Shown: positions 1 through 8,684, counted from the stretch's first letter. The stretch: DNA of 64,000 nucleotides from Synechococcus sp. RSCCF101 (GCF_008807075.1 NZ_CP035632.1:1426001-1490000), one strand, 5' to 3'. The notes: generated by a model from the sequence alone, not told the origin. Program-made: numbers and translations.

Positions 1-1
1 C

Positions 2-322
2 GCGGCCCGGGGCCAGCTGCTGCGCGAGATCCGGCGGGTGCTGCGCCCGGGCGGGCGGGTCGCCATCAGCGACATCGTCAGCGACCGGGAGGTGCCCCTG
101 GCCCTCCAGCACGACCCGGACCTCTGGAGCGGCTGCATCAGCGGCGCCTGGCAGGAGGACGCGTTCCTGGCCGATTTCAGGGCTCTGGGCTTCGAGGACG
201 TGACCTACGCCGATCGCAGCGACACGCCCTGGAAGGTGGTGGAGGGGATCTCCTTCCGCTCGGTGACCCTCACCGGAGCCCTCCCCGGCGGCGCCGCCGC
301 CCGCTCCGGCTGCTGCGGCTGA
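2..322 (+). CDS. ArsM-like SAM-dependent methyltransferase, C-terminal part
   Basis: Only the 3' end is in the window; the frame is open from base 2. The visible part starts with a methyltransferase post-motif segment (EIRRVLRPGGRVAISDIVSD), followed by DPDLWSGCISGAWQ and PWKVVEGISFRSVT. This layout is typical of arsenite methyltransferases of the ArsM family, which transfer methyl groups from SAM to trivalent arsenic in the cytoplasm. The protein ends in a Cys pair (SGCCG), which could bind thiophilic arsenic. The SAM-binding N-terminus and the upstream catalytic cysteines lie outside the window, so substrate assignment rests on the C-terminal pattern. Its last 53 bases overlap the convergent pseudouridine synthase gene. 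Confidence 0.7.
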   Translation, partial: AARGQLLREIRRVLRPGGRVAISDIVSDREVPLALQHDPDLWSGCISGAWQEDAFLADFRALGFEDVTYADRSDTPWKVVEGISFRSVTLTGALPGGAAARSGCCG

Positions 323-926
323 GGGCTGACGGCGCCTGAAGCAGCCGCTCCAGGCGGCGGGTCTCCGCCGGCGTGACCGGGCGCCAGCACCCCGGCGCCA
401 GATCACCGAGGACCAGGGGCGGTTCACCATCCATCAGATCGATCGCATGGCGCACGAGCCGCAGGGTGGGATGCCCCACGGCGGCGGTCATGCGCCGGAT
501 CTGGCGGTTGCGGCCCTGCCGCAGCGCGATGCCGAGCCAGTCGGTCGGCTGGTGCCGGCGGAAGCGAATCGGCGGATCGCGCGCCGGCAGCGGTGGCGGC
601 GGAATCCTGGTGACGCGCGCCGGCAGGGTGCGCTCACCGCGCACGGTCACGCCTCGGCGCAGACGATCGAGCGCGGGCGGCTCCGGACAACCCTCCACCT
701 GCACCCAGTAGTGGCGCCAGTGGCCGAGGCGGGGATCGGTGAGGCGGTGCTGGAGCCGGCCGCGATCGGTGAGGAGCAGCAGGCCCTCCGAGTCCGCATC
801 GAGACGGCCCGCGGGGTAGACATCTGGCACCGACACCAGGTCGGACAGGCAGCTCCAGCGGCTTCCGGGCTCGGGGCTGAACTGGCTGATCACCCCGTAG
901 GGCTTGTGCAGAAGGAGTGTGGGCAG
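270..926 (-). CDS. 23S rRNA pseudouridine synthase, RsuA/RluE family
   Basis: Converts a uridine of rRNA to pseudouridine. The family signature GRLDADSEGLLLLT, with the catalytic Asp, lies near residue 40. The later conserved blocks are QGRNRQIRRM and HPTLRLVRHAI, and the tail is basic (GRRRRRGG). The conserved N-terminal block LLLHKPYGVISQF continues upstream of the first standard start (GTG at 893). The frame is then open only to a TGA at 939-941 and contains no ATG, GTG or TTG there. The best in-frame start is CTG at 926-924, which has a GAGG about 10 bases upstream. An N-terminal S4 domain is absent, as in the short RluE-type members. The family is clear; the exact target uridine and the start are not. 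Confidence 0.8.
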   Translation of the reverse strand: MPTLLLHKPYGVISQFSPEPGSRWSCLSDLVSVPDVYPAGRLDADSEGLLLLTDRGRLQHRLTDPRLGHWRHYWVQVEGCPEPPALDRLRRGVTVRGERTLPARVTRIPPPPLPARDPPIRFRRHQPTDWLGIALRQGRNRQIRRMTAAVGHPTLRLVRHAIDLMDGEPPLVLGDLAPGCWRPVTPAETRRLERLLQAPSALSRSSRSGRRRRRGGLR

Positions 927-938
927 GGAACCGGCGCC

Positions 939-1034
939 TCAGCGGGCCTCGCTCTGGCTGGTCCGGTAGAGATTGACCACGCCGATCGAGATCAGCAGCA
1001 GGCCGATGTCCATCGAGAGCGGGGGCAGGATCAT
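939..1034 (-). CDS. Possible 31-residue membrane microprotein
   Basis: A short ATG-initiated frame lies directly upstream of the pseudouridine synthase and ends 12 bases before that gene's probable CTG start. It encodes MILPPLSMDIGLLLISIGVV then NLYRTSQSEAR: one hydrophobic segment followed by a basic, polar tail. This is the architecture of cyanobacterial single-span small proteins. It is in the same frame as the downstream gene, separated by the TGA at 939-941. I do not recognise the family. It could equally be a non-coding leader. The main support is the hydrophobicity pattern and the tight spacing. Confidence 0.35.
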   Translation of the reverse strand: MILPPLSMDIGLLLISIGVVNLYRTSQSEAR

Positions 1035-1120
1035 GGGCGTCGAACACGGAAACGGCCGCCAGACCCTACAAGCGGGCGCCTGGATACGATGGATCGGTAC
1101 TTCAGACAACGCCTGCGCGC

Positions 1121-1387
1121 ATGATCGAAACCTCCGGTGTGATCGAGAAGGAGCAGGGAAACGGCTTCTATCTCGTCACCCTCGAGCAACCGGCGGGTCA
1201 CCAGTGCCTCTGCCGCGCGGCAGGCAAGCTCACGAAATTCCGCATCAAGCTGCTGGCCGGTGACAAGGTGCTGGTGGAGATCAGCCCCTACGACCTCAGC
1301 CGCGGACGGATCACCTACCGCGAACGCAACGCCAACGCCGGACCCAGGCCGGGGGGCAACCGCCCCGGCGGGCCCCGGCGTCGCTGA
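1121..1387 (+). CDS. infA: Translation initiation factor IF-1
   Basis: An 88-residue OB-fold protein that binds the 30S A site during initiation. The IF-1 core ends in the classic KLLAGDKVLVEISPYDLSRG-RITYRER block. The N-terminus (MIETSGVIEKEQGNGFYLVT) is shorter and diverged compared with textbook IF-1. There is an added Gly/Pro/Arg-rich tail (GGNRPGGPRRR), a form I associate with marine and brackish picocyanobacteria. It is divergent from the pseudouridine synthase, with about 86 bases between it and the small ORF at 939-1034. It ends 17 bases before the convergent NTRC gene. Confidence 0.9.
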   Translation: MIETSGVIEKEQGNGFYLVTLEQPAGHQCLCRAAGKLTKFRIKLLAGDKVLVEISPYDLSRGRITYRERNANAGPRPGGNRPGGPRRR

Positions 1388-1404
1388 GTCCGGCCCGGGC
1401 GGCC

Positions 1405-2787
1405 TCAGAGCAGCGCCTCGATGGCATCCCGGAAGGCGCTGCGCTGTTTTACCCCCTTCCACTGCTGCTTCAGGGCCTTGTCCATGAACAGCTGCACCGT
1501 GGGTGTGCCGCTCACCCCGGCCTGCTCGGCGATGGCCTGATCGGCCTCGATGTCGATCTCGACCCCCTGGGCCTGGCCGCCCAGCTCCGCCAGCACCCGC
1601 TTCAGCTGCGGCTTGAGCACGTGGCAGGGCCCGCAGGTGGGTGAGGTGTAGACCACAAGCAGGGGCTTGTCGCTGTCGTGATACAGCTTGCGCAGCGCAT
1701 AGCTGCCCTTCTGCCAGGAGGCCTCCGGATCGAAGGTCTCCTCGGTGGCGGCGGGCTTGCTGGTCGGGGTCTCGGCCGGAGCGGGGTCCGCCTGCCGGCG
1801 CTCGATCGTGGTGGCCAGGCCGTGATGGCTGAGCCAGCGCTCGGCGGCCAGAGCCGCCTGGCAGCCGCTGCCGGCCGCCGTCACGCCCTGGCGCCATTCG
1901 GCATCGGCCACATCGCCGGCGGCGAAGACGCCCTCGAGCGAGGTTTCCGGCCGGCCGGGACGGGTGACGATGTAGCCCTTCTGATCGAGCTCCAGCTGAC
2001 CGCTGAGCAGGTCGGTGTTGGGGGTGTGACCGATGGCGTAGAAGAGCCCACGCACGGGCAGGGACTGGAGGGAACCATCCCGGCGATCCCGCAGCTGCAG
2101 GGCCTCGAGCCAGGCGCCCCCCTCCACGTCGGCCACCTCCTGATGCCAGTGGATCGTGATCGCCGGGTTCATCCGCACCCGATCCGCCATGGCGGCGCTG
2201 GCCCGGAGGCGATCGGAGCGCACGATCAGGTGCACATGGCTGCCGTACTTGGTCAGGTACACCGCCTCCTCGCAGGCCGAATCACCGCCGCCCACCACGG
2301 CCAGCTCCTCGCTGCGGAACTGGGGCGTGGCTCCGTCGCAGATGGCGCAGGCGCTGATGCCCTGACTCCAGAACTGCTCCTCGTGGGGAAGCCCGAGACG
2401 GTTGGCGCTGGCGCCGGTGGCCACGATCAGAGCGTGGGTGCGGATCACCCGACCCTCCACCTCCAGGCTGTAGGGACGGCTGGAGCAGTCGATGCGGTCC
2501 GCATCGGCCTCCAGCAGCCGGGCACCCCAGCGCACCGCCTGCGCCTTCATCAGGTCCATCAGCTCGGGCCCCAGCACACCATCGGGGAAGCCGGGGAAGT
2601 TCTCCACGTGGGTGGTGGTCATCAGCTGACCGCCGGGGATGCCGCCCCGCTGGAAGCCGGTGATCAGCAGCGGGCTGAGGTTGGCCCGAGCCGCGTAGAT
2701 GGCGGCGGTGTACCCGGCGGGCCCGGAACCGACGATGACCAGGTTCTCGATCGCCTCAGCGTGATCGACAGGGCGCTGCTCCCCCAT
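1405..2787 (-). CDS. trxB: NADPH-thioredoxin reductase with C-terminal thioredoxin domain (NTRC)
   Basis: A 460-residue fusion. The N-terminal FAD/NADPH thioredoxin reductase begins with the dinucleotide motif [15 protein letters not shown]. It carries the redox centre CAICDG near residue 150, an NADPH site ([15 protein letters not shown]), and the FAD-binding [10 protein letters not shown] and FAAGDVAD blocks. After a linker of about 30 residues rich in Pro, Thr and Ala comes a thioredoxin domain with the active site CGPC (about residue 387). NTRC uses NADPH to reduce 2-Cys peroxiredoxins and other targets, and is typical of cyanobacteria and chloroplasts. The ATG start ([20 protein letters not shown]) gives a normal length. 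No damage is visible. Confidence 0.95.
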   Translation of the reverse strand: MGEQRPVDHAEAIENLVIVGSGPAGYTAAIYAARANLSPLLITGFQRGGIPGGQLMTTTHVENFPGFPDGVLGPELMDLMKAQAVRWGARLLEADADRIDCSSRPYSLEVEGRVIRTHALIVATGASANRLGLPHEEQFWSQGISACAICDGATPQFRSEELAVVGGGDSACEEAVYLTKYGSHVHLIVRSDRLRASAAMADRVRMNPAITIHWHQEVADVEGGAWLEALQLRDRRDGSLQSLPVRGLFYAIGHTPNTDLLSGQLELDQKGYIVTRPGRPETSLEGVFAAGDVADAEWRQGVTAAGSGCQAALAAERWLSHHGLATTIERRQADPAPAETPTSKPAATEETFDPEASWQKGSYALRKLYHDSDKPLLVVYTSPTCGPCHVLKPQLKRVLAELGGQAQGVEIDIEADQAIAEQAGVSGTPTVQLFMDKALKQQWKGVKQRSAFRDAIEALL

Positions 2788-3007
2788 GGGCCTAATGCGG
2801 AGTGACTATGAGTTGACCCTAGGGCCCCGGCCGCCCCATCCGTTGCACGACACCAACCGGGCCGACCGATCCGCTGAAGGCTCCGGCTCCATTTCAAGGG
2901 CCTCAGAGCGACGTCTTAAGAAAGGCTTCAGATTTCAGATCACGCGCTGATCGGGCCCGGGGATTCGCGGATGCTGAACCGAGGCGCAGCGAAGCGATGC
3001 AGCAGGG

Positions 3008-3238
3008 TCAGCCGCCAGGGGAGGGTTCCTCGGCCGAGCGACCGGTCTTCAGAGAGGGAACCATCAGCAGGGACGCCTCCAGACCGTCTGGGTCCTGACC
3101 CAGGCACAGGGTCCACTCCCGGAATTCCTGGGTGATGGCGAAGCTGTCCTCGTAGCGCTGAGCGGCATCCATCACCGCGATGCGGGTGGAGGCCCAGCAG
3201 GTGGCCACGAAGACACGGCGCTCACGGGATGCATCCAT
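3008..3238 (-). CDS. Hypothetical protein, 76 residues
   Basis: Codes for a small soluble protein starting MDASRERRVFVATCWASTRI, with the mid-section FAITQEFREWTLCLGQDPDG. No transmembrane segment, signal peptide or known motif is visible. It lies alone between NTRC (ending upstream on the same strand at 2788) and the dehydrogenase-like gene, with about 100-220 bases on each side. GC at third codon positions looks high, as in neighbouring genes. I do not recognise the family. Confidence 0.5.
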   Translation of the reverse strand: MDASRERRVFVATCWASTRIAVMDAAQRYEDSFAITQEFREWTLCLGQDPDGLEASLLMVPSLKTGRSAEEPSPGG

Positions 3239-3337
3239 GGGGCTCAGCTCCGAGGGGGTACAGATTGGCCAGAACCGGGGTGAACCGGTCCTGCTGATTC
3301 GCAGAAGTTCGCATTCCAGGTGGCTGGGGCGATGTAG

Positions 3338-4234
3338 TCACGGCTGCATCCCGGCCAGCTGATGGGCGGTCAGGCCATGCAGGGCGCTGTAGTCGAGCCC
3401 CGCGGCGTCCCTGGCCGCCGGGCTCTCCAGCAGTTGCTGCAGGCCCGTGAGACCGGCGGCGTTGAGTCCGGCCTCACGGGCGGACTGAAGGAACAGGGTC
3501 AGGTCCTTGTTGAGATGGGCCAGCGGAAAGTTGGCCCCCGCGTAGTCGCCGGAGAGCATCCGCGGCAGCTTCTTGTCGAACGTGGGGGCATGGAGGGCAC
3601 TGGGCCGCAACACATCCATGAACGCCTCGACGGACACGCCCGAGCGCTGCACCAGGTGGAGCGACAGACTGAAGGCGTGGGTGAGGCTGGCGATCAGCTG
3701 GTTGAGGGCCAGCTTGGCGATCAGCGCCTGACCCCAGTCCCCCAGATGCGTGGGCTGCTCGCTCAGGGCCGCCACCAGGGCGTCGGCGCGCCTGAGAGCC
3801 GCCTCCGGCCCCGCAGTCATCACCAGGAGCCGCCCCGCCAGGGCCTCGGGCTTGCTGCCCAGCACGGGAGCCTCAAGGTGCTCGCAACCCTGTTCGGCCA
3901 GCCAGCGGCCCAGGCAGCGACTCTCCTGCGGCGCGATCGTGGCGATCTGCATCAGCAGACGCCCCTTCAGAGCAGGGGCGCAGGACTCCAGCTGGTCTCG
4001 GGTGGTGGAGCCATCGCTGAGAACGCTCACCACCAACCCGGCGCTCGCCACAGCCGCGGCGGGGGTGGACGCCAGGCAAGCCCCGGCCGTCACCAGCGCC
4101 TCGGCCCGTTGCGGGGTTCTGTTCCAGACGGTGAGCGGATGGCCGCAGCTCAGCAGCCGCTGGCCGATGGCCCCCCCCAGGTGTCCGGTCCCGAGGAGTG
4201 CAACGGGTGCGGGAGCGGGGCTGGAGTGGGTCAT
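3338..4234 (-). CDS. NAD(P)-dependent 3-hydroxyacid/6-phosphogluconate dehydrogenase-like oxidoreductase
   Basis: A 298-residue protein of the beta-hydroxyacid dehydrogenase family. The Rossmann motif VALLGTGHLGGAIGQRLL lies at the N-terminus, followed by VWNRTPQRAE, the usual NADP-preferring Arg context. The substrate segment EAPVLGSKPEALAGRLLVMT matches the family's D/E-APVxG loop. The catalytic Lys region is QALIAKLALNQLIA, with the Lys in the expected position. Start chosen at ATG 4234 because the Rossmann fold begins about 10 residues later; the open frame upstream is antisense to pntA. The C8 run at 4151-4158 is intact in this gene. The family often includes GLYR1-like succinic semialdehyde or glyoxylate reductases; the substrate is not determinable. 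Confidence 0.85.
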   Translation of the reverse strand: MTHSSPAPAPVALLGTGHLGGAIGQRLLSCGHPLTVWNRTPQRAEALVTAGACLASTPAAAVASAGLVVSVLSDGSTTRDQLESCAPALKGRLLMQIATIAPQESRCLGRWLAEQGCEHLEAPVLGSKPEALAGRLLVMTAGPEAALRRADALVAALSEQPTHLGDWGQALIAKLALNQLIASLTHAFSLSLHLVQRSGVSVEAFMDVLRPSALHAPTFDKKLPRMLSGDYAGANFPLAHLNKDLTLFLQSAREAGLNAAGLTGLQQLLESPAARDAAGLDYSALHGLTAHQLAGMQP

Positions 4235-4354
4235 CTCGTGCGGTGGCGGGCAGGGGCGAACCTGTTCGGATCCCCTGGCGCAGCGGGTCTGCGGGGGTGC
4301 GCCGAGGCAGGTCGTGAATACTGTCTTCGATGAGTGCCCTTGCGAGGAGGCGCG

Positions 4355-5497
4355 TTGCCCACGCTTTTGGTGACCAGGGAGTCGGCCGCCGGGGAGACCC
4401 GTGTGGCGGTCACGCCCGACACGGTGCGTCGCTACCAGAGCCGCGGCTTTGCGGTGAAGGTGGAACAGGGCGCCGGTGAGCGTTCCGGTTTCAGCGACCA
4501 GGCCTATGCCGCCGCCGGCGCCGAACTGGTGCCGCCGGGCCTGGACAGTGCCTGGAATGAAGCACGCGTGCTGCCGGTGGTTCAGGCGCCGCCGCTGAAG
4601 CGGCTGGCCCTGCTTCCCGAGGGCGCGCTGGTGGTGGGGTTGCTCAACCCCCACGGCAACCGGGCCCTGGTGGATGCCCTCAACCGCTCCCGCCTCTCGG
4701 CCGTGGCGATGGAGCTGCTGCCGCGCATCAGCCGGGCCCAGTCGGCCGATGCCCTCTCCTCCCAGGCGAATGTGGCGGGCTACAAGGCGGTGCTCCTGGC
4801 CGCCGCCGCCCTCGACCGCTATATGCCGATGCTGATGACAGCGGCAGGAACCGTCCAGCCGGCCCGGGTGGTGGTGCTGGGCGCCGGGGTGGCCGGGCTT
4901 CAGGCTGTCGCCACCGCCAGGCGTCTCGGTGCCGTGGTCTACGTCTCCGACATCCGGCCGGCGGTGAAGGAGCAGGTGGAGTCGCTGGGCGCCCGCTTCA
5001 TCGAGCCCCCCACCCAGGAGGAGAAGCCGTCGGAATCGGGCGGCTATGCCCGCCAGGCCTCGGAAGCCTTCCTGGCGGCCCAGCGTCAGCAGCTGGCCGA
5101 TCAGCTGGCCCAGGCCGACATCGCCATCTGCACCGCCCAGGTGCCCGGCCGCCAGGCACCCCGCCTGATCAGCGACGACATGCTCGAAGGCATGAGGCCG
5201 GGGTCGGTGGTGGTGGACCTGGCCGTGGCCCAGGGCGGCAACTGCGCCGGCAGTGAACCCAACACCACCGTGGCGCGCCATGGCGTGCAGGTGATCGGCG
5301 CCAACGACCTCCCCTGCACCGTGCCGCACCACGCCAGCGCCCTCTACGCCCGCAACGTGGCCACCCTGCTGGAGTCCGCCCTGAAGGAGGGGGAGCTGGT
5401 CCTGGACCTGGAGGACCAGCTCATCGGCGACTCCCTGCTCGTCCAGGACGGCAGCTGCCGCCGCGACGACATCGTTCCCCCCAATCCGCCCTCCTGA
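4355..5497 (+). CDS. pntA: NAD(P) transhydrogenase alpha subunit, NAD(H)-binding part
   Basis: Domain I of proton-translocating transhydrogenase, which moves hydride between NAD(H) and NADP(H) coupled to proton flow at the membrane. Seen: TRESAAGETRVAVTPDTVRR at the N-terminus, the alanine-dehydrogenase-like block SSQANVAGYKAVLLAA, and the NAD-binding motif VLGAGVAGLQAVATARRLGA. Start chosen at TTG 4355, because GAGGAGG (4344-4350) lies 4 bases upstream and the product (MPTLLVTRES) matches the usual N-terminus. A GTG at 4334 would add seven residues. The stop overlaps the next ATG by one base (TGATG), showing tight translational coupling with the small membrane subunit and pntB. Confidence 0.93.
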   Translation: MPTLLVTRESAAGETRVAVTPDTVRRYQSRGFAVKVEQGAGERSGFSDQAYAAAGAELVPPGLDSAWNEARVLPVVQAPPLKRLALLPEGALVVGLLNPHGNRALVDALNRSRLSAVAMELLPRISRAQSADALSSQANVAGYKAVLLAAAALDRYMPMLMTAAGTVQPARVVVLGAGVAGLQAVATARRLGAVVYVSDIRPAVKEQVESLGARFIEPPTQEEKPSESGGYARQASEAFLAAQRQQLADQLAQADIAICTAQVPGRQAPRLISDDMLEGMRPGSVVVDLAVAQGGNCAGSEPNTTVARHGVQVIGANDLPCTVPHHASALYARNVATLLESALKEGELVLDLEDQLIGDSLLVQDGSCRRDDIVPPNPPS

Positions 5498-5805
5498 TGG
5501 CTCTCAACGAACTGCTCTGGGTGCTGCTGCTGGGCAGCCTTCTCGGCCTGGAACTGATCGGCAAGGTGCCGCCCACGCTCCACACCCCGCTGATGTCGGG
5601 CGCCAATGCCATCAGCGGCATCACGGTGCTCGCCGCGCTGACCCTGATCGCCCGCGCCGGCGACCGGGTCCCCCTGCTGGTGCTGGGGGCCGTGTCCCTC
5701 GGTTTCGCGCTCTACAACGTCGTCGGCGGCTTTCTGGTCACCGACCGCATGCTGGCGATGTTCAGCCGCCGCAAGCCCGCCTCCTCCCGCTCCACCAAGT
5801 CCTGA
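5497..5805 (+). CDS. NAD(P) transhydrogenase small membrane subunit (alpha-2)
   Basis: A 102-residue membrane protein corresponding to the C-terminal membrane part of E. coli PntA, encoded here as its own gene, as in cyanobacteria and some proteobacteria. It has about three hydrophobic helices (LLWVLLLGSLLGLELIGKVP; GANAISGITVLAALTLIARA; LLVLGAVSLGFALYNVVGGF) and the conserved HTPLMSGANAISG loop. It ends in a short basic tail. It overlaps both neighbours by one base (TGATG junctions) and forms half of the proton channel with pntB. Confidence 0.92.
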   Translation: MALNELLWVLLLGSLLGLELIGKVPPTLHTPLMSGANAISGITVLAALTLIARAGDRVPLLVLGAVSLGFALYNVVGGFLVTDRMLAMFSRRKPASSRSTKS

Positions 5806-7259
5806 TGACCGTTTCCGTCGCGAAGATCGCCATCGATCTGGCAGCCGTTCTGCTGCTGGCCCTGGGCATCAAGGGGCTCTCCAAGGTGCGCTCGGCCCGC
5901 AGCGCCAACGGTCTGGCGGCCCTGGCCATGGGGCTGGCCGTGGTGGGTCTGCTGATCCAGGTGCAACCGCCACCGGTGGCCTGGCTCTGGATCGCGATCG
6001 GCTCCGCGGTCGGCGGCTTCCTCGGCACCCTCACCGCCCGCACGGTGGCCATGACCGCCATGCCCCAGACGGTGGCCCTGTTCAACGGCTGCGGTGGCAT
6101 GTCCTCCCTGCTGGTGGCGCTGGGCGTGGCCCTGGTGCCCCAGGGCGAATCCCTGATGGCGCCGGTGGTGGAGGCCGTGTCGATCGCCATCTCGGTGCTG
6201 GTGGGGGCCATCACCTTCAGCGGCTCGATCGTGGCGATGGGCAAGCTGCAGGGCTGGCTCTCCACCCCGGCCTGGGCCCAGACCAGGGCCCGCCACGCCG
6301 TCAACATCGCCCTGGCGGTGGCCGCGCTGATCGGCCTGATCGCCACGGTGGTTCCGATCGCCGGCGGAGCCCAGGCCGACGCCACCGCTCCGATCGCCGC
6401 GCTCACCCTGCTGGTGCTGGCCTCCAGCCTGCTGGGCATCGGCGTGACCATGCCCATCGGCGGGGCCGACATGCCGGTGGTGATCTCCCTGCTCAACAGC
6501 TATTCCGGTGTGGCCGCCGCCGCCGCCGGCTTCGTGGTGGGCAGTCAGCTGCTGATCGTGGCCGGCGCCATGGTGGGCGCCGCCGGCCTGATCCTCACCA
6601 AGGTGATGTGCGACGGCATGAACCGATCGCTCGTCTCGGTGCTCTTCGGGGGAGCCCTCGGGGGCACGGCTGCCGCGTCCGGCGGCGGCGGCGAGTACAC
6701 CAACATCACCTCCTGCAGCCCGGAGGAGTGCGCCCTCACCCTCGAGGCGGCCGAGCGGGTGGTGATCGTTCCCGGCTACGGCCTGGCGGTGGCCCAGGCC
6801 CAGCACGTGCTGCGGGAGGTGACCAACCTGCTGGAGCAGCACGGCGTGGCCGTGGATTACGCGATTCACCCGGTGGCCGGCCGCATGCCGGGCCACATGA
6901 ACGTCCTGCTGGCTGAGGCCGACGTGCCCTACGAGCAGCTCAAGGAGATGGACGTGATCAACCCCGAGTTCCCGGCCACCGATGTGGTGCTGGTGCTCGG
7001 CGCCAACGACGTGGTCAATCCCCAGGCCAAGAAGGACCCGACCTCACCCCTCTACGGCATGCCCGTGCTCGATGTGCAGGAGGCCACCAGCGTCTTCGTG
7101 GTGAAACGGGGCATGAGTGCCGGCTACTCGGGCATCAAGAACGACCTGTTCGAGCTGACCAACACCTCGATGGTGTTCGGCGATGCCAAGGCGGTGCTCG
7201 GGACCCTGCTGCAGGAGCTGCGAGAGCTGGGCGTCGGCAAGGCTGCAGCGAAGGTCTAG
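5805..7259 (+). CDS. pntB: NAD(P) transhydrogenase beta subunit
   Basis: A 484-residue membrane subunit. Roughly the first 280 residues form the hydrophobic domain II, with GGCGGMSSLLVALG-like and GGADMPVVISLLNSYSG blocks, the latter highly conserved. The C-terminal domain III binds NADP(H): VVIVPGYGLAVAQAQHVLRE, then GRMPGHMNVLLAEADVPYE and VVLVLGANDVVNP. Last gene of the pnt operon, starting one base inside the stop of the preceding gene. No defect seen. In phototrophs the complex adjusts NADPH/NADH balance. Confidence 0.95.
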   Translation: MTVSVAKIAIDLAAVLLLALGIKGLSKVRSARSANGLAALAMGLAVVGLLIQVQPPPVAWLWIAIGSAVGGFLGTLTARTVAMTAMPQTVALFNGCGGMSSLLVALGVALVPQGESLMAPVVEAVSIAISVLVGAITFSGSIVAMGKLQGWLSTPAWAQTRARHAVNIALAVAALIGLIATVVPIAGGAQADATAPIAALTLLVLASSLLGIGVTMPIGGADMPVVISLLNSYSGVAAAAAGFVVGSQLLIVAGAMVGAAGLILTKVMCDGMNRSLVSVLFGGALGGTAAASGGGGEYTNITSCSPEECALTLEAAERVVIVPGYGLAVAQAQHVLREVTNLLEQHGVAVDYAIHPVAGRMPGHMNVLLAEADVPYEQLKEMDVINPEFPATDVVLVLGANDVVNPQAKKDPTSPLYGMPVLDVQEATSVFVVKRGMSAGYSGIKNDLFELTNTSMVFGDAKAVLGTLLQELRELGVGKAAAKV

Positions 7260-7278
7260 GGTCCGCGATCGCACCGGC

Positions 7279-8307
7279 GTGGAGAGCGCCTCCTTCAGAC
7301 AGGCTCTCCCCTGGCTGGGGCCTGACCTTCAGACCCTGCGGGACAGCCTGAGTCCCGAGGCGCCCTGGGAGGCCTCCAGGGGCCTGCGCCGCTCGAGCCT
7401 CCTGGCGATTCCCGTGCCTGCCACGCCCTGGCAGGTCGGCGGAGCCCTGCTCGCCCACTGGGACCGGCCGGCCGGGCCGACAAGGGCCGTGGTGCTTCTG
7501 CTGCACGGTCTCGGTGGCTGCAGCCGCAGACGGGGGGTGCGCCGGCTGGCGTCCCGCCTGCTGGAGCGGGGCTGCGCCGTGCTCCGGCTCAACCTGCGCG
7601 GGGCCGGCGAGGGCCGCGGCCTGATCGCCGGGAGCTACGCCGCCCGCTGCAGCGAGGACCTCGCACCGGTGCTGGCCGAAGCGCGGCGGATTGCCACCCA
7701 TCTCGGCCGGGACGCCGGCGGAAGCCCCCTGCCCCTGCTGGGGGCCGGCCTGAGCCTGGGCGGCACGATCCTGATCCATGCCTGCCTGGACCTGAAGGGC
7801 AACCGGGGGCCCGTCCTCGATGGGCTGGTCTGCGCCAGCAGTCCCCTGGATCTGGAGCGCTGCTCCCGCTCGATCGAGCGCCCACGGAACGGCCTCTACC
7901 AGGCCTGGCTGCTGGAGCGCCTGAAGCGCCAGGCGCTCAGCGATGCGGGCGACTCCCCGCCCGAACGGGCCATTCGATCTCTGGGCTCGATCCGGGCCTT
8001 CGATGCCCTGATCACCGCACCCCGCTGGGGTCACGCCACGGTGGCCGAGTACTACCGGCGGGCGAGCCCGCTGAGGCGGCTGCAGCGGGAGGAGCCGGCC
8101 GCTCTGCCGCCCCTGCTCGTGCTGCAGGCCCGCGACGACCCCTGGGTTCCCGCAGATGGAGCCGCAGAACTGCAGGACCTGCAGGCCAAGCAGGGCCTGC
8201 CCGCCCTTGAGGTGGTGATCAGTGACCGGGGGGGCATAACGGCTTCCATTCACCGGAGGGATGCTGGTCCGATGCCCAGGTGGTGGCGTGGTTGGAGCGC
8301 TATCTAG
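7279..8307 (+). CDS. YheT-like alpha/beta hydrolase, frameshifted near the C-terminus
   Basis: A predicted esterase-type alpha/beta hydrolase of the YheT family. Seen: VVLLLHGLGGCS (oxyanion region), nucleophile elbow GLSLGG with Ser near residue 158, and the acid region LQARDDPWVP near residue 284. After DRGG the encoded tail becomes ITASIHRRDAG and loses the catalytic His. Adding one G to the G7 run at 8228-8234 restores GGHNGFHSPEGCW and AWLERYLG, ending at TGA 8310-8312. This is the expected family C-terminus with the catalytic His. So the gene is either a recent pseudogene or, more likely, an intact gene with a missing base in the sequence. Start at GTG 7279, 19 bases after pntB; an ATG further up lies inside pntB. 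Confidence 0.8.
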   Translation: MESASFRQALPWLGPDLQTLRDSLSPEAPWEASRGLRRSSLLAIPVPATPWQVGGALLAHWDRPAGPTRAVVLLLHGLGGCSRRRGVRRLASRLLERGCAVLRLNLRGAGEGRGLIAGSYAARCSEDLAPVLAEARRIATHLGRDAGGSPLPLLGAGLSLGGTILIHACLDLKGNRGPVLDGLVCASSPLDLERCSRSIERPRNGLYQAWLLERLKRQALSDAGDSPPERAIRSLGSIRAFDALITAPRWGHATVAEYYRRASPLRRLQREEPAALPPLLVLQARDDPWVPADGAAELQDLQAKQGLPALEVVISDRGGITASIHRRDAGPMPRWWRGWSAI

Positions 8308-8330
8308 GGTGAGGGGCTGACCTTCACGCC

Positions 8331-8684
8331 ATGCAGGATCTCCCGCCGGCTCTCAGCCTGCTGCTCATGCTGGTGATGGGGCACTGGCTCGGGGATTTCG
8401 GTCTCCAGAGCGACCGCATGGCCCAGGAGAAGTGTCCCGGTTGCGGCCACACCCTCAGCTGGGGCTGGTGGATGGCGGCCCATGGGGGCATCCACGGCTT
8501 CCTGGTGGCCTGGATCTCGGGCGTGGCCTGGCTGGGGATCCTCGAATGGGGGGTCCACATGCTGATCGACATCGGCAAGTGCCGGCGTCTGTATCGGATG
8601 GTGGGCGATCAGTCGCTGCACATGAGCTGCAAGCTGCTCTGGGTGCTGCTGGCCGGCGTCACCGGCTCGATCACACCGGGTTGA
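8331..8684 (+). CDS. DUF3307-like membrane protein
   Basis: A 117-residue membrane protein with three to four hydrophobic stretches. Conserved polar residues include GHWLGDFGLQSDRMAQEK and the HMLIDIGKCR block, as in DUF3307 proteins, whose function is unknown. A Cys pair (CPGCGH) lies after the first helix, and His residues follow at AAHGGIHGF, so metal binding is conceivable but is only inference. The gene starts about 20 bases after the hydrolase gene and probably shares its transcript. Its last 14 bases overlap the convergent [2Fe-2S] gene. Confidence 0.75.
   Translation: MQDLPPALSLLLMLVMGHWLGDFGLQSDRMAQEKCPGCGHTLSWGWWMAAHGGIHGFLVAWISGVAWLGILEWGVHMLIDIGKCRRLYRMVGDQSLHMSCKLLWVLLAGVTGSITPG

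Noticed and set aside
1678-2805. Long plus-strand open frame opposite the NTRC gene
   Set aside because: It is the antisense frame of a well-supported gene; high GC keeps such frames open. No family motif is visible.
5712-6896. Long minus-strand frame opposite pntB, rich in His, Gly and Gln
   Set aside because: Its composition is the mirror of high-GC membrane-protein codons; pntB is clearly the real gene.
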